From Hyphomicrobiales bacterium (GTDB lineage: Bacteria; Pseudomonadota; Alphaproteobacteria; Rhizobiales; Rhizobiaceae): DNA of 64,000 bases. Positions 8,391 to 18,502 of the stretch are shown one piece after another. Under the pieces are notes generated by a model. It saw only the letters and a list, made by a program, of their open reading frames with translations. It was not told where the DNA came from and did no database searches. Each line of letters starts with the position of its first letter. Within the stretch, counting starts at the first letter, position 1. Location of the stretch: NCBI GenBank assembly GCA_900473805.1, contig UCMS01000001.1, positions 62,001 to 126,000 of the forward strand, in the 5' to 3' direction. Made by a program: the position numbers and the translations under genes.

Positions 8391-10058
8391 TCAGACTTTG
8401 GTCAGGAAGACCGTGACCACGGGTTTCTTGCCCCAGACTTCATTCGCTGTGGACCGAACAGCGCGGCGAATGGATTCACGCACCGTCTCCAGATCCTTGC
8501 GGCGGCTGCGCGGAATGCTTTCGACCGCTCCGAGGACAGCGTCATAAAGCGTGTCCTCCATCGCCTCCCCTTCGAAATCGTATTCGGGCAGACCGACGGG
8601 CACCACATCGGGATCACCAAGGAAGTCAAAGCGGCTGTCGAGCACGACATTGACCGCGACATGGCCGACGTAAGACAGCTTCTTGCGGTCGGAAATCCCC
8701 ATTTCCTCAAGATCGCCGAGAAGGCGGCCGTCCTTGTAGACGCGCCCGAAAGGCGCCTGATCGATGACTTCAGCGGGGCCTGGCGCCAGCCGCAGGATAT
8801 CGCCGTTGCGGACGCGCGGCACGGTCTTGATGCCGGCCTGGAGGCCGAGTTCCGTCTGTGCCACGAGATGGGCGGCCTCACCATGGACCGGGACGAGGAT
8901 CTCCGGACGGGTCCACTCGTACATCTTCAAAAGTTCGTTGCGACGCGGGTGGCCGGACACATGAACCAGCGCTTCCGCGTCAGTGACGATGTGTACGCCC
9001 TGCTCCACCAGACCGTTCTTGATGTCCTGGATCGCCTTCTCATTGCCGGGGATGGCACGCGAGGAGAAGACCACCGTATCGCCCTTGGTCAAGGCGACGT
9101 TGCGCATTTCGTCGCGGGAGAGCTTGGCAAGCGCTGCCCGTGGCTCGCCCTGGCTACCGGTCAGGATCACGACGACCTTGTCGCGTGGAATGAAACCATA
9201 CTCATCTTCGGCGATGAAGGGTTTCAGGCCCTGCATGATGCCGATATCGTCGGCCACGGCCGTGACGCGCTTCAGCGAACTGCCAAGCAGGAGCACCTCG
9301 CGGCCTGCGGCTTCCGCCGCCTGGGCGATCGAGCGGATGCGGCCGACATTGGAGGAAAAGGTCGTGATCGCGACACGGCCTTCAGCAGCTTCGATGATCT
9401 TGCGCAGGCCTTCGGAGACCTCCTCTTCCGAGGGCGAGACACCGTCGCGGAGCGCATTGGTGCTGTCGCAGAGAAGCGCCAGCACGCCCTCATCGCCAAC
9501 GGCGCGGAACCGCGCCTCATCCGTCAGTGGTCCGAGCGACGGATTGTGATCGATCTTCCAGTCACCGGTGTGCACCACGTTGCCGAGCGGCGTGCGGATG
9601 ACGAGCGACATGGGTTCGGGGATCGAGTGATTGACGCCGATCGCTTCAATCTCGAAGGGGCCGACATTGATGCGGTCGCCCTGCTTGAAGGGCGTGATCG
9701 GGATTTCAGCGCGCGAGCCTTCGTAATCCCGCTTTGCTTCCAACATGCCGGCAGTAAAGGCCGATGCATAGACCGGCACGTTGAGCCCAGGCCACAGATC
9801 GTTCAGGGCGCCGTAATGGTCCTCGTGCGCATGGGTGATGATGATGCCCTTGAGGTTCTTCTTCTGCGACTTCAGGAAGCGCAGGTCTGGCAGAACGAGA
9901 TCCACGCCGGGAAGATCAAGACCGGCAAAGGTCACACCGCAATCGACCATGATCCACTGGCGATTGGACGGCGGACCATAACCGTACAATGCGAGGTTCA
10001 TTCCGATTTCCCCCACGCCACCCAGCGGCAGGAAAACCAGTTCGTCGTTCTTGGCCAT
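8391..10058 (-). CDS. rnj: Ribonuclease J
   Basis: Metallo-beta-lactamase/beta-CASP ribonuclease with 5' exonuclease and endonuclease activity, acting in rRNA maturation and mRNA decay. 555 residues. The zinc motif HAHEDH is at residues 76-81 (THAHEDHYG), followed by HTGDWKIDH, the beta-CASP region with SSNVGRIRSI and VVFSSRAIPGNE, and the RMMBL motif HVSGHPRRNEL. A C-terminal domain of about 100 residues follows. The start MAKNDELVFLPLGG is the family N-terminus and has a purine-rich GAACGGAAAG just upstream. It begins 19 bases after birA on the same strand, so co-expression is likely. Confidence 0.95.
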   Translation of the reverse strand: MAKNDELVFLPLGGVGEIGMNLALYGYGPPSNRQWIMVDCGVTFAGLDLPGVDLVLPDLRFLKSQKKNLKGIIITHAHEDHYGALNDLWPGLNVPVYASAFTAGMLEAKRDYEGSRAEIPITPFKQGDRINVGPFEIEAIGVNHSIPEPMSLVIRTPLGNVVHTGDWKIDHNPSLGPLTDEARFRAVGDEGVLALLCDSTNALRDGVSPSEEEVSEGLRKIIEAAEGRVAITTFSSNVGRIRSIAQAAEAAGREVLLLGSSLKRVTAVADDIGIMQGLKPFIAEDEYGFIPRDKVVVILTGSQGEPRAALAKLSRDEMRNVALTKGDTVVFSSRAIPGNEKAIQDIKNGLVEQGVHIVTDAEALVHVSGHPRRNELLKMYEWTRPEILVPVHGEAAHLVAQTELGLQAGIKTVPRVRNGDILRLAPGPAEVIDQAPFGRVYKDGRLLGDLEEMGISDRKKLSYVGHVAVNVVLDSRFDFLGDPDVVPVGLPEYDFEGEAMEDTLYDAVLGAVESIPRSRRKDLETVRESIRRAVRSTANEVWGKKPVVTVFLTKV

Positions 10059-10077
10059 TCGTTCTTTCCGTTCCGTC

Positions 10078-10842
10078 CTACCCGAAAAACACATCACCTG
10101 CGGCGATGGACAGGGTCCCATCCGCAGCGTCGAGCAATAGAAGTCCCTTATCATCAATTCCAGAAAAGATACCCGAAATCGAACGATCCGGCAGGTTCAC
10201 CGTGATTTTCTCGCCGATCCCGCAGGCGACCCGTCGCCAGCGGCGGACGATTTCGGCAATTCCCCTGCCCTGGTCCCACACTCCGAGCACTTCTGCCATC
10301 TCCGCGTAGAGATGGGCAAAGAGCTCTTGCGGTGATGTCGCCGCGCCTTGATCGGCTAGCGATGTCACCGGGTAGAGGGCCAGATCCGGGCGGGCCTTGA
10401 TGTTGATGCCGATGCCGATGGCTAGCGCCATGCGGCCATCCGTCAGGCGTTCGGCCTCTATCAATATCCCCGAGGTCTTCTTGCGCCCGATCAGAACGTC
10501 ATTCGGCCACTTGATCTCGACTGCCTCACTCCCGGCCGGAATGGCCGTCTGGATGGCGGCATGCACAGCGAGAGCCACGGCAAGCGGCAGGGAGCCGAGC
10601 ACTTCCGTCGGCGCAAAATCGATCAGGAGCAGCGTCGAATAAAGATTGCCCCGTTCCGACACCCATTCACGACCCCGGCGACCGCGCCCCCCTGTCTGGC
10701 GCCCGGCGGTCACCCATAAAAAACCGGAATCGCCCGCGCGAGCGCGGGCGAATGCTTCCGTATTCGTGGACGACACTTCGTCGAGGGCTTCGTGCCGGAA
10801 ATCATCAATTGAGATCCGGCGCGTTCTTCCGAGGCTGGTCAA
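10078..10842 (-). CDS. birA: Biotin--[acetyl-CoA-carboxylase] ligase
   Basis: Attaches biotin to the carrier domain of acetyl-CoA carboxylase and other carboxylases. 254 residues. The catalytic domain has the biotinyl-AMP loop [14 protein letters not shown] (about 47-60), the KWPNDVLIG motif and a C-terminal SH3-like domain. There is no N-terminal helix-turn-helix, so this is a monofunctional ligase and not the repressor form of E. coli. Its ATG overlaps the nuoN stop codon by four bases (ATGA), which shows translational coupling to the end of the complex I operon. Confidence 0.93.
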   Translation of the reverse strand: MTSLGRTRRISIDDFRHEALDEVSSTNTEAFARARAGDSGFLWVTAGRQTGGRGRRGREWVSERGNLYSTLLLIDFAPTEVLGSLPLAVALAVHAAIQTAIPAGSEAVEIKWPNDVLIGRKKTSGILIEAERLTDGRMALAIGIGINIKARPDLALYPVTSLADQGAATSPQELFAHLYAEMAEVLGVWDQGRGIAEIVRRWRRVACGIGEKITVNLPDRSISGIFSGIDDKGLLLLDAADGTLSIAAGDVFFG

Positions 10843-12290
10843 TTAAACAACGTCTTTGCAGCAGCCTCTGCAGCGGTGCCGAGCGGACCACCAAAGAGGA
10901 CATAACCGACCACGAAGAGACCCGAGAGACCGAAAACCAGGCGCAGTTCGACGGCGGTGCGCGCAAATTCGCCCTTGGCCTCGTCGAACCACATAACCTT
11001 CACGATGCGCAGATAGTAATAGGCACCGATGACCGAAGCGACGACGCCGATGATGGCCAGCGCATAGAGCTTGGCTTCGATCGCCGCCACAAAGACGAAG
11101 TACTTGGCGAAGAAGCCGGCCAGCGGCGGAATACCGGCGAGCGAGAACATCAGCGCAGTCAATACGAAGGCCATGAAGGGACGCGTGGTCGAAAGGCCGG
11201 CGAGATCGTCGATGTTCTCGACATTGCCGCCTTCCTTCTGGCGCATGGCCATGATGCAGGCGAAGGTACCGAGCGTCATCACCAGATAAATCATCATGTA
11301 GAGCAGGACGCCGGCAACACCGGTGTCATTGCCGGCGGCGAGGCCGACCAGCGCGTAACCCATGTGACCGATGGAGGAATAGGCCATCAGTCGCTTGATG
11401 TTCTTCTGGCCAATGGCGGCGACAGAACCGAGCACCATGGAGGCAATCGAGATGAAGACCACGATCTGCTGCCATTCGGCGAAGATCGGCAGGAAGGCAT
11501 CAATGACGATGCGGACCAGGATCGCCATGGCACCGACCTTCGGGGCAGCCGCCAGGAAGGCGGTGACGGGGGTCGGCGCACCTTCGTAGACGTCGGGCGT
11601 CCACATATGGAAGGGAACGGCGGAGATCTTGAAGGCAAGGCCCGCGAGCACGAAGACGAGGCCGAAGATCAGGCCAAGACCAGGCTCACCCTGCGAGAGA
11701 ACCGCTGCGATTTGCTCGAAGCCGGTGTTGCCCGTGAAGCCGTAGACGAGAGACATGCCGTAGAGCAGCATGCCCGACGAGAGAGCGCCGAGCACGAAGT
11801 ACTTGAGGCCGGCTTCCGTCGAGCGGAGACTGTCGCGGTTGATGGCGGCGACGACGTAGAGAGCGAGGGACTGGAGTTCCAGCGCCATGTAGAGCGTGAT
11901 CAGGTTGTTGGCCGAAATCATCAGCATGACGCCGAGAGTTGCGAGCACCAGCAGAACCGGGAACTCGAACTTGTCGAGATGGTCGTAGCGCGCGTGGCCG
12001 ACAGCCATGATCATCGCCGTAATCGAGCCGATCAAAGCGAGGATCTTCATGAAGCGGGAATAGCCATCGGCGATGTAAGCGCCGTTGAAGGCCTGACCCG
12101 AGGGATCCGAAAAGATCAGCCATGCGCCCGAGAAGACGAGCAGTGCAACCGCGAGGCCCGTGACGACGTTGGTCGACCGATCGCCGGAAAACACACCGAT
12201 CATGAGCAGCACCATGGCACCCACGGCCAGGATCAATTCCGGCGTGACCAGATGCAGGCTTGCAATGAGAGTTTCAACGGTCATGTCCAA
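10839..12290 (-). CDS. nuoN: NADH-quinone oxidoreductase subunit N
   Basis: Antiporter-like membrane subunit of complex I that helps pump protons. 483 residues with about 14 hydrophobic helices. The conserved core [26 protein letters not shown] region and the [16 protein letters not shown] region, which contain the key lysines of Mrp-like subunits, are both present. It is the last nuo gene and follows nuoM after 12 bases; its stop overlaps the birA start. Confidence 0.97.
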   Translation of the reverse strand: MDMTVETLIASLHLVTPELILAVGAMVLLMIGVFSGDRSTNVVTGLAVALLVFSGAWLIFSDPSGQAFNGAYIADGYSRFMKILALIGSITAMIMAVGHARYDHLDKFEFPVLLVLATLGVMLMISANNLITLYMALELQSLALYVVAAINRDSLRSTEAGLKYFVLGALSSGMLLYGMSLVYGFTGNTGFEQIAAVLSQGEPGLGLIFGLVFVLAGLAFKISAVPFHMWTPDVYEGAPTPVTAFLAAAPKVGAMAILVRIVIDAFLPIFAEWQQIVVFISIASMVLGSVAAIGQKNIKRLMAYSSIGHMGYALVGLAAGNDTGVAGVLLYMMIYLVMTLGTFACIMAMRQKEGGNVENIDDLAGLSTTRPFMAFVLTALMFSLAGIPPLAGFFAKYFVFVAAIEAKLYALAIIGVVASVIGAYYYLRIVKVMWFDEAKGEFARTAVELRLVFGLSGLFVVGYVLFGGPLGTAAEAAAKTLFN

Positions 12291-12302
12291 AGGATCCTGT
12301 CG

Positions 12303-13814
12303 TCAGTTCGCAGTCAGCGCCAGAGACTGGGCTGCTTGCAAGGCTGCGGAATAGTTGTTCACCAGGTGATCGACGGATGCAGCCGTCGCGTCGAGGATCG
12401 GCGCGGGGTAGACACCGAAGAAGATGGTGAGGGCAATCAGCGGGTAGAGCACGAGCTTTTCGCGGCCGGAAAGGTCGAGCAGGCTCTTCAGGCTTTCCTT
12501 CTCCAGTGCCCCGAAGACGACGCGGCGATAGAGCCACAGCGCATAGGCGGCAGAGAGGATGACGCCGGTCGCGGCGAACAGAGCCACCCAGGTGTTGGCG
12601 CGGAAGACGCCGATCAGGGTGAGGAATTCGCCGATGAAGCCAGACGTGCCCGGCAGGCCGACATTGGCCATGGTGAAGACCATGAAGGCCAGCGCATATT
12701 TCGGCATGTTGTTGACGAGGCCGCCATAGGCCGCGATGTCGCGGGTATGGAGACGGTCATAGATCACGCCGACGCAGAGGAAGAGCGCGCCGGAGACGAA
12801 GCCGTGGCTGATCATCTGGAAGATCGCACCCTGCACGCCCTGCGTATTGGCGGCGAAGATACCCATCGTGACGTAACCCATATGGGCGATCGATGAATAG
12901 GCGATCAGCTTCTTGATGTCTTCCTGCATCATCGCGACCAGCGAGGTGTAGATGATGGCGATGACCGACAGCGAAAAGACGAAGGGCGCGAAAAAGTCCG
13001 AGGCGAGCGGGAACATCGGCAGCGAGAAGCGCAGGAAGCCGTAGCCGCCGAGCTTCAGGAGGATACCCGCCAGAATCACGGACCCTGCCGTCGGCGCCTG
13101 GACGTGCGCGTCCGGGAGCCAGGTGTGAACAGGCCACATCGGCATCTTCACCGCGAAGGAGGCGAAGAAGGCCAGCCATAGCCAAGTCTGCATCTGCGGC
13201 GGGAAGTTATACTGCAGCAGAGCCGCAATGTCGGTCGTGCCAGCTTCCCAGTACATCGCCATGATGGCGAGCAACATCAGCACCGAGCCAAGCAGCGTGT
13301 AGAGGAAGAACTTGTAGGAGGCGTAGACGCGATCCTTGCCACCCCAGACGCCGATGATGATGAACATCGGGATGAGGCCGGCTTCAAAGAAGACGTAGAA
13401 GAGCACGATGTCGAGCGAGACGAAGACGCCGAGCATCAGGGTCTCGAGGACGAGGAAGGCGATCATGTATTCCTTCAGCCGCTTCTCGACCGAATACCAG
13501 CTCGCGAGAATGCAGAAGGGCATGAGCAGCGTGGTCAAGACGACGAAGAGCACCGAGATGCCGTCGACACCGACGCGATAGGAAATGCCGGTCCCCAGCC
13601 AGGCGTGCTCTTCAACCATCTGGAAGCCGACATTGGAATTGTCGAAGTTCATCCAGACGAAGAGCGACACGACGAAGGTGAAGACCGTCGTCAGCAGCGA
13701 GACATTGAGGATGTTGCGGCGGCCGAGAGAAGTGTCACCACGGGTCAGCAGAAGCAGAGCGACGCCAACCAGAGGCAGGAAGGTGACCGTCGAGAGAATG
13801 GGCCAATCGGTCAT
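12303..13814 (-). CDS. nuoM: NADH-quinone oxidoreductase subunit M
   Basis: Second antiporter-like proton channel of complex I. 503 residues. The core motifs are present: [20 protein letters not shown] and [18 protein letters not shown], and a conserved glutamate in helix 5 ([11 protein letters not shown]). The start [14 protein letters not shown] overlaps the nuoL stop by one base (TGATG), so translation is coupled. In-frame codons further upstream lie inside nuoL and are not part of the gene. Confidence 0.97.
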   Translation of the reverse strand: MTDWPILSTVTFLPLVGVALLLLTRGDTSLGRRNILNVSLLTTVFTFVVSLFVWMNFDNSNVGFQMVEEHAWLGTGISYRVGVDGISVLFVVLTTLLMPFCILASWYSVEKRLKEYMIAFLVLETLMLGVFVSLDIVLFYVFFEAGLIPMFIIIGVWGGKDRVYASYKFFLYTLLGSVLMLLAIMAMYWEAGTTDIAALLQYNFPPQMQTWLWLAFFASFAVKMPMWPVHTWLPDAHVQAPTAGSVILAGILLKLGGYGFLRFSLPMFPLASDFFAPFVFSLSVIAIIYTSLVAMMQEDIKKLIAYSSIAHMGYVTMGIFAANTQGVQGAIFQMISHGFVSGALFLCVGVIYDRLHTRDIAAYGGLVNNMPKYALAFMVFTMANVGLPGTSGFIGEFLTLIGVFRANTWVALFAATGVILSAAYALWLYRRVVFGALEKESLKSLLDLSGREKLVLYPLIALTIFFGVYPAPILDATAASVDHLVNNYSAALQAAQSLALTAN

Positions 13815-15811
13815 CAGAAGGAGCTCCCGAGCATCATCCAGGTAACAAGGGCCGCGATACCGATCAGCATCGCGAAGGCATAATGGTAGAGGTAACCCGA
13901 CTGAAGGCGCACGACCTTCTGGGTCAGGCCGCCGACGGCAGAGGCAACACCGTTCGGGCCATAGGCGTCGATGGTGGCGACGTCGCCCTTCTTCCACAGG
14001 AAGCGACCGAGCGCCTTGGCCGAGCGGACGAAGAGGAAGTCATAGATTTCGTCGAAGTACCATTTGTTGAGCAGGAACTGGTAGAGAAGCCACTGGCTCT
14101 CGGCCAGCTTCTTCGGCGCCGACGGGTTCTTGATATACATGTACCAGGCGGTCACGAAGCCGACGACCATGGCGACGAAGGGGCTGAGCGCCACCCAGGC
14201 CGGCACGTGGTGGAATTCTTCCAGCAGCTCGTTTTCCGGCAGCGTGAAGAGCGCGGCCTTCCAGAATTCGGCATAGTGGTGGCCGTAGAAGTAGCCTTCG
14301 AACACCACACCGGCGAAGACGGCGCCGATTGCCAGCAGGAAGAGCGGCAGCAGCATGACCATCGGCGATTCATGCACGTGATGCATCACGTCTGCGGAAG
14401 CGCGCGGCTTGCCGAAGAAGGTGAGGAACATCAGGCGCCACGAGTAGAAGCTCGTGAAAAGTGCTGCAATGACCAGCATCGAGAAGGCAAAGCCCGAGAC
14501 AGCCGAATGCGAGGCATAAGTCGCTTCGATGATCACGTCCTTGGAGAAGAAGCCGGCAAAGCCGAAGGAGGTGAACGGGATGCCGACGCCGGTGATTGCG
14601 AGCGTGCCGAGCAGCATCATGCGGAAGGTCCACTTGATGTGCGGACGCAGGCCGCCCATGTGGCGCATGTCCTGCTCACCATCGACGGCATGGATGACCG
14701 AGCCGGCGCACAAGAACAGCAGCGCCTTGAAGAAGGCATGCGTGAAGAGATGGAAGATGGCCGCGCCATAAGCGCCGACGCCGAGGGCCACGAACATATA
14801 GCCGAGCTGCGAACAGGTCGAATAGGCGATGACGCGCTTGATGTCGTTCTGCACCAGACCGACGGTCGCGGCGAAGAAGGCGGTGATCGCACCGACGACG
14901 GTGACGACCGTCAGGGCATCATGCGACAGTTCGAACAGCGGCGACATGCGGGCGACGAGGAAGACGCCGGCGGTAACCATGGTCGCGGCATGGATCAGAG
15001 CCGAGACCGGGGTCGGGCCTTCCATAGCGTCCGGCAGCCAGGTGTGCAGCAGGAACTGTGCCGACTTACCCATGGCGCCCATGAACAGCAGCAGGCAGGC
15101 GCCGGTCAGCGCATGGCTGCGGTCGAGCTGCATGCCGAAGAGGTTCAGCACGACTTCCGGCGAGCCCGCACCTTCGGCCGGCAGATAGGACTGGGCCGAG
15201 GCGAAGATCGTCTCGAAGTTGATCGAGCCGAACATCACGAAGACAGCGCCGATACCGAGGATGAACCCGAAGTCACCGACGCGGTTGACGATGAAGGCCT
15301 TCATGGCGGCAGCCGATGCGGACGGCTTCTTGAACCAGAAGCCAATCAGCAGGTACGAGGCCAGACCCACGCCTTCCCAGCCGAAGAACATCTGCAGCAG
15401 GTTGTCGGAGGTGACCAGCATCAGCATGGCGAAGGTGAAAAGCGAGAGATAGGCGAAGAAGCGCGGACGATGCGGATCGTGGTGCATGTAGCCGATCGAA
15501 TAGAGGTGAACCAGGCACGAGACCGAGTTCACGACGATCAGCATGACGGCCGTCAGCGTGTCGACGCGCAGCGCCCATTCGACGTCAATGCCGCCGGACT
15601 GGATCCAGCGCAGGACGGGAACCTTGATGACTTCATGGGCTTCGTGGCTGAGCGCCACCTGGAAGAAGACCACCCAGGACAGAAGCGCCACGACGATCAT
15701 GAGACCGGTGGTCACGTATTCCGATGCCTTGGCGCCGATCTGGCGTCCAGCGAGGCCGGCAATCAGCGCGCCAAGCAGAGGAAGAAAGACAATAGCCTTG
15801 TAGATGAGCAT
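13814..15811 (-). CDS. nuoL: NADH-quinone oxidoreductase subunit L
   Basis: Distal proton-pumping subunit of complex I. 665 residues. About 16 membrane helices, with [19 protein letters not shown] and [15 protein letters not shown] in the core and [18 protein letters not shown] carrying the helix-5 glutamate. The C-terminal part has the long lateral helix seen in this subunit, ending in a last membrane anchor ([16 protein letters not shown]). It sits between nuoK (7-base gap) and nuoM (one-base overlap). Confidence 0.97.
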   Translation of the reverse strand: MLIYKAIVFLPLLGALIAGLAGRQIGAKASEYVTTGLMIVVALLSWVVFFQVALSHEAHEVIKVPVLRWIQSGGIDVEWALRVDTLTAVMLIVVNSVSCLVHLYSIGYMHHDPHRPRFFAYLSLFTFAMLMLVTSDNLLQMFFGWEGVGLASYLLIGFWFKKPSASAAAMKAFIVNRVGDFGFILGIGAVFVMFGSINFETIFASAQSYLPAEGAGSPEVVLNLFGMQLDRSHALTGACLLLFMGAMGKSAQFLLHTWLPDAMEGPTPVSALIHAATMVTAGVFLVARMSPLFELSHDALTVVTVVGAITAFFAATVGLVQNDIKRVIAYSTCSQLGYMFVALGVGAYGAAIFHLFTHAFFKALLFLCAGSVIHAVDGEQDMRHMGGLRPHIKWTFRMMLLGTLAITGVGIPFTSFGFAGFFSKDVIIEATYASHSAVSGFAFSMLVIAALFTSFYSWRLMFLTFFGKPRASADVMHHVHESPMVMLLPLFLLAIGAVFAGVVFEGYFYGHHYAEFWKAALFTLPENELLEEFHHVPAWVALSPFVAMVVGFVTAWYMYIKNPSAPKKLAESQWLLYQFLLNKWYFDEIYDFLFVRSAKALGRFLWKKGDVATIDAYGPNGVASAVGGLTQKVVRLQSGYLYHYAFAMLIGIAALVTWMMLGSSF

Positions 15812-15818
15812 AGCCGTG

Positions 15819-16127
15819 TCAGCCCTTCATCATGTTGACGTCTTCGACGGCGATGGAGCCGCGATTACGATAGAAGACCACGAGGATCGCGAGACCGATC
15901 GCTGCCTCTGCTGCCGCAACCGTCAGAATGAACAGGGCAAAGACCTGTCCGACGAGGTCGCCGAGGAAATGCGAGAAGGCGATCATGTTGATGTTGACCG
16001 CGAGCAGGATCAGTTCGACCGACATCAGGATGACGATGACGTTCTTGCGGTTCAGGAAGATGCCGAAGACGCCAAGAGTGAAGAGCAGTGCACTGACCGT
16101 CAGGTAGTGGGAAAGACCGATTTCCAT
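15819..16127 (-). CDS. nuoK: NADH-quinone oxidoreductase subunit K
   Basis: Small membrane subunit of complex I (MrpC/ND4L-like). 102 residues with three helices. The two conserved membrane glutamates needed for proton coupling are visible in [16 protein letters not shown] and [14 protein letters not shown]. Same strand and operon as nuoJ and nuoL. Confidence 0.97.
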   Translation of the reverse strand: MEIGLSHYLTVSALLFTLGVFGIFLNRKNVIVILMSVELILLAVNINMIAFSHFLGDLVGQVFALFILTVAAAEAAIGLAILVVFYRNRGSIAVEDVNMMKG

Positions 16128-16156
16128 GATTTACGTTCCTTGACCTCGTGCTCGCT

Positions 16157-16771
16157 TCAGATGCCCTGGCCGGACTTGACCTTGACCACCTTGACGGCAG
16201 TCTCGGGCGTGCGGGCGACCTGAGCGGAAATATCCTGGCGCTTGATGTTGGTGCGGTGACGCAGCGTCAGCACGATCGCGCCGATCATGGCGACGAACAG
16301 GACGAGGCCCGCGATCTGGAAGAAGAAGACATAATCCGTGTAGAGCACGTCACCCAGCGCCTGGGTGTTCTGGCGCTCGGCGATTGCCGGGATCGGCTGG
16401 GTAATGGCCAGCTTGGCCTCCGGGCTGATCGCACTGCCGCCAATGACGACAATCAGCTCGATGGCGACAATCAGACCGATCAGCGCTGCGATCGGTGCGT
16501 GTTTGGCCGCTCCCGCGCGCAGTTCGGTGAAGTCGATGTCGAGCATCATCACGACGAAGAGGAACAGAACCGCCACGGCGCCCACATAGACGACGAGAAG
16601 GATCATCGCGAGGAATTCAGCACCCGTGAGGAGCAGAAGGCCCGATGCGTTGATAAAGGTCAAAATCAGGAACAGGACCGAATGGACCGGGTTCCGTGCC
16701 GAAATCACCATGAAGGCCGAAGCCACGGCGATAAAGGCGAAGAGATAGAAAAAGAGAGCCTGAAGACCCAT
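16157..16771 (-). CDS. nuoJ: NADH-quinone oxidoreductase subunit J
   Basis: Membrane subunit of complex I (ND6-like). 204 residues with five helices and a polar C-terminal tail. The conserved third helix with its pi-bulge region reads LAMILLVVYVGAVAVLFLFV. The N-terminus matches family members (FFYLFAFIAVASAFMVI, then NPVHSVLFLI). It follows nuoI after a 144-base gap, the largest gap among the consecutive canonical subunits from nuoG to nuoN. Confidence 0.97.
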   Translation of the reverse strand: MGLQALFFYLFAFIAVASAFMVISARNPVHSVLFLILTFINASGLLLLTGAEFLAMILLVVYVGAVAVLFLFVVMMLDIDFTELRAGAAKHAPIAALIGLIVAIELIVVIGGSAISPEAKLAITQPIPAIAERQNTQALGDVLYTDYVFFFQIAGLVLFVAMIGAIVLTLRHRTNIKRQDISAQVARTPETAVKVVKVKSGQGI

Positions 16772-16826
16772 GGTGGTGCCTTTTCATCTTCCCCCGGACG
16801 TGGGCCCTGCCCCGTCGCCCGATAAG

Positions 16827-16898
16827 GCATGGCCGGTATCCCCACCGGCATGCCCGTTACAAAACTTCAATTGTCCTGGCGGGGTTGATGCCCGCCAG
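16827..16898. other. Two stem-loops in the nuoJ-nuoI gap
   Basis: The 144-base gap holds two inverted repeats. One has arms GCATGGCCGGT (16827-16837) and ACCGGCATGC (16844-16853) with one bulged base. The other is a perfect eight-base stem, CTGGCGGG (16876-16883) and CCCGCCAG (16891-16898). Neither is followed by a T-run on the minus strand. They may set mRNA stability or processing inside the operon, or be remnants of a repeat element. Confidence 0.4.
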
Positions 16899-16915
16899 AA
16901 CGTGATCCGGAGGGA

Positions 16916-17407
16916 TCAGCGATACGGTGCGTCCATCGCGATGTTGCGCGCGATTTCGCGTTCCCAGCGGTCGCCGTTGTCCAGCAGCCGTGCCTTGTCG
17001 AAATAGAGCTCTTCGCGGGTCTCGGTGGCGAACTCGAAGTTCGGTCCCTCGACGATCGCGTCCACCGGGCAGGCTTCCTGACAGAAACCGCAATAAATGC
17101 ACTTCACCATATCGATGTCGTAACGCACCGTGCGGCGGGTGCCGTCATTGCGGCGCGGGCCGGCCTCGATGGTGATGGCCTGGGCAGGACAGATCGCTTC
17201 GCAGAGCTTGCAAGCGATGCAACGCTCCTCGCCGTTCGGATAGCGGCGCAGCGCGTGTTCGCCACGGAAGCGCGGCGAAACCGGCCCTTTCTCGAACGGA
17301 TAGTTGATCGTGGCCTTCTGCTTGAAGAAGTAGCGCATCGACAGGAAAAACGCGCCGACAAACTCCTTCAGGAAGAGCGAATTGATAGCCTGGGTCAGAG
17401 CAGCCAT
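16916..17407 (-). CDS. nuoI: NADH-quinone oxidoreductase subunit I
   Basis: Peripheral-arm subunit of complex I carrying clusters N6a and N6b. 163 residues. Two [4Fe-4S] motifs are clear: [12 protein letters not shown] and [12 protein letters not shown]. The N-terminal amphipathic part ([24 protein letters not shown]) anchors it to the membrane arm. It lies 39 bases after nuoH. Confidence 0.97.
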   Translation of the reverse strand: MAALTQAINSLFLKEFVGAFFLSMRYFFKQKATINYPFEKGPVSPRFRGEHALRRYPNGEERCIACKLCEAICPAQAITIEAGPRRNDGTRRTVRYDIDMVKCIYCGFCQEACPVDAIVEGPNFEFATETREELYFDKARLLDNGDRWEREIARNIAMDAPYR

Positions 17408-17446
17408 CTTGTTCTCCTAATCAGCCGAACATCCGGGTGGGCATGA

Positions 17447-18490
17447 TCATGCCCAACCCATCAGCTTCAGCACGAATGCAGTGATGACGACCATGGCGAG
17501 CGACAGGGGAAGGAAGACCTTCCAGCCGAGACGCATCAGCTGGTCATAGCGGTAGCGCGGAACGAAGGCCTTCACCATGGCGAACATGAAGAAGACGAAG
17601 CCGGCCTTGAGCAGGAACCAGATGATCCCCGGCACCCAGTTCAGGATCGCGATATCAACCGGCGGGAGCCAGCCTCCGAGGAAGAGGATGGTGGTGAGCG
17701 AGCACATCAGAACGATGGCCGCATATTCGCCCAGCATGAACATCATGTAGGGCGTCGAGCCATACTCGACCATGAAGCCGGCGACGAGTTCGGATTCCGC
17801 TTCCGGCAGGTCGAAGGGCGGACGGTTGGTTTCCGCCAATGCCGAGATGAAGAAGATCACGAACATCGGGAACAGAGCCAGCCAGTGCCAGTCGAGGAAA
17901 GAGGCCGGAAGGCCGAGACGCGTGCCGAGACCATCGGTCTGCGCCATGACGATGTCGGACAGGTTCAGCGAACCGACGCAGAGCAGCACGGTGACGATGA
18001 TGAAGCCCATCGAGACTTCGTAGGACACCATCTGCGCCGCAGAACGAAGGGCACCGAGGAAGGGGTATTTCGAGTTCGAAGCCCAGCCACCCATGATGAT
18101 GCCGTAGACTTCGAGCGAGGACACCGCAAAGACGAAGAGGATGCCGACATTGATGTTGGCAATCACCCATCCGGAGCTGACCGGAATGACGGCCCAGGTT
18201 GCGAGCGCCAGGGTCACGGCGACCAGAGGGGCGAGCAGGAAGACACCCTTGTTGGCGCCAGCCGGGATGACCGGCTCCTTGAAGACGAACTTCAAAAGGT
18301 CGGCGAAGGACTGGAACAGCCCCCAAGGGCCGACGACGTTCGGACCGCGGCGCAGCTGGACTGCTGCCCAGATCTTGCGGTCGGCCAGCAGGATGTAAGC
18401 GATGAAGACGAGCAGGCAGACGAGCAGAAGCAGCGACTGGCCGACAATGATGGCCGCAGGCCATACATAGGTGGAAACGAAATTGTCCAT
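17447..18490 (-). CDS. nuoH: NADH-quinone oxidoreductase subunit H
   Basis: Membrane subunit of complex I that forms much of the quinone cavity (ND1). 347 residues, eight or more helices. The charged quinone-site loop is present: [20 protein letters not shown] near the N-terminus and [22 protein letters not shown] in the middle. It follows nuoG after 12 bases on the same strand. Confidence 0.97.
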   Translation of the reverse strand: MDNFVSTYVWPAAIIVGQSLLLLVCLLVFIAYILLADRKIWAAVQLRRGPNVVGPWGLFQSFADLLKFVFKEPVIPAGANKGVFLLAPLVAVTLALATWAVIPVSSGWVIANINVGILFVFAVSSLEVYGIIMGGWASNSKYPFLGALRSAAQMVSYEVSMGFIIVTVLLCVGSLNLSDIVMAQTDGLGTRLGLPASFLDWHWLALFPMFVIFFISALAETNRPPFDLPEAESELVAGFMVEYGSTPYMMFMLGEYAAIVLMCSLTTILFLGGWLPPVDIAILNWVPGIIWFLLKAGFVFFMFAMVKAFVPRYRYDQLMRLGWKVFLPLSLAMVVITAFVLKLMGWA

Positions 18491-18502
18491 GGTCCCCTGC
18501 CC

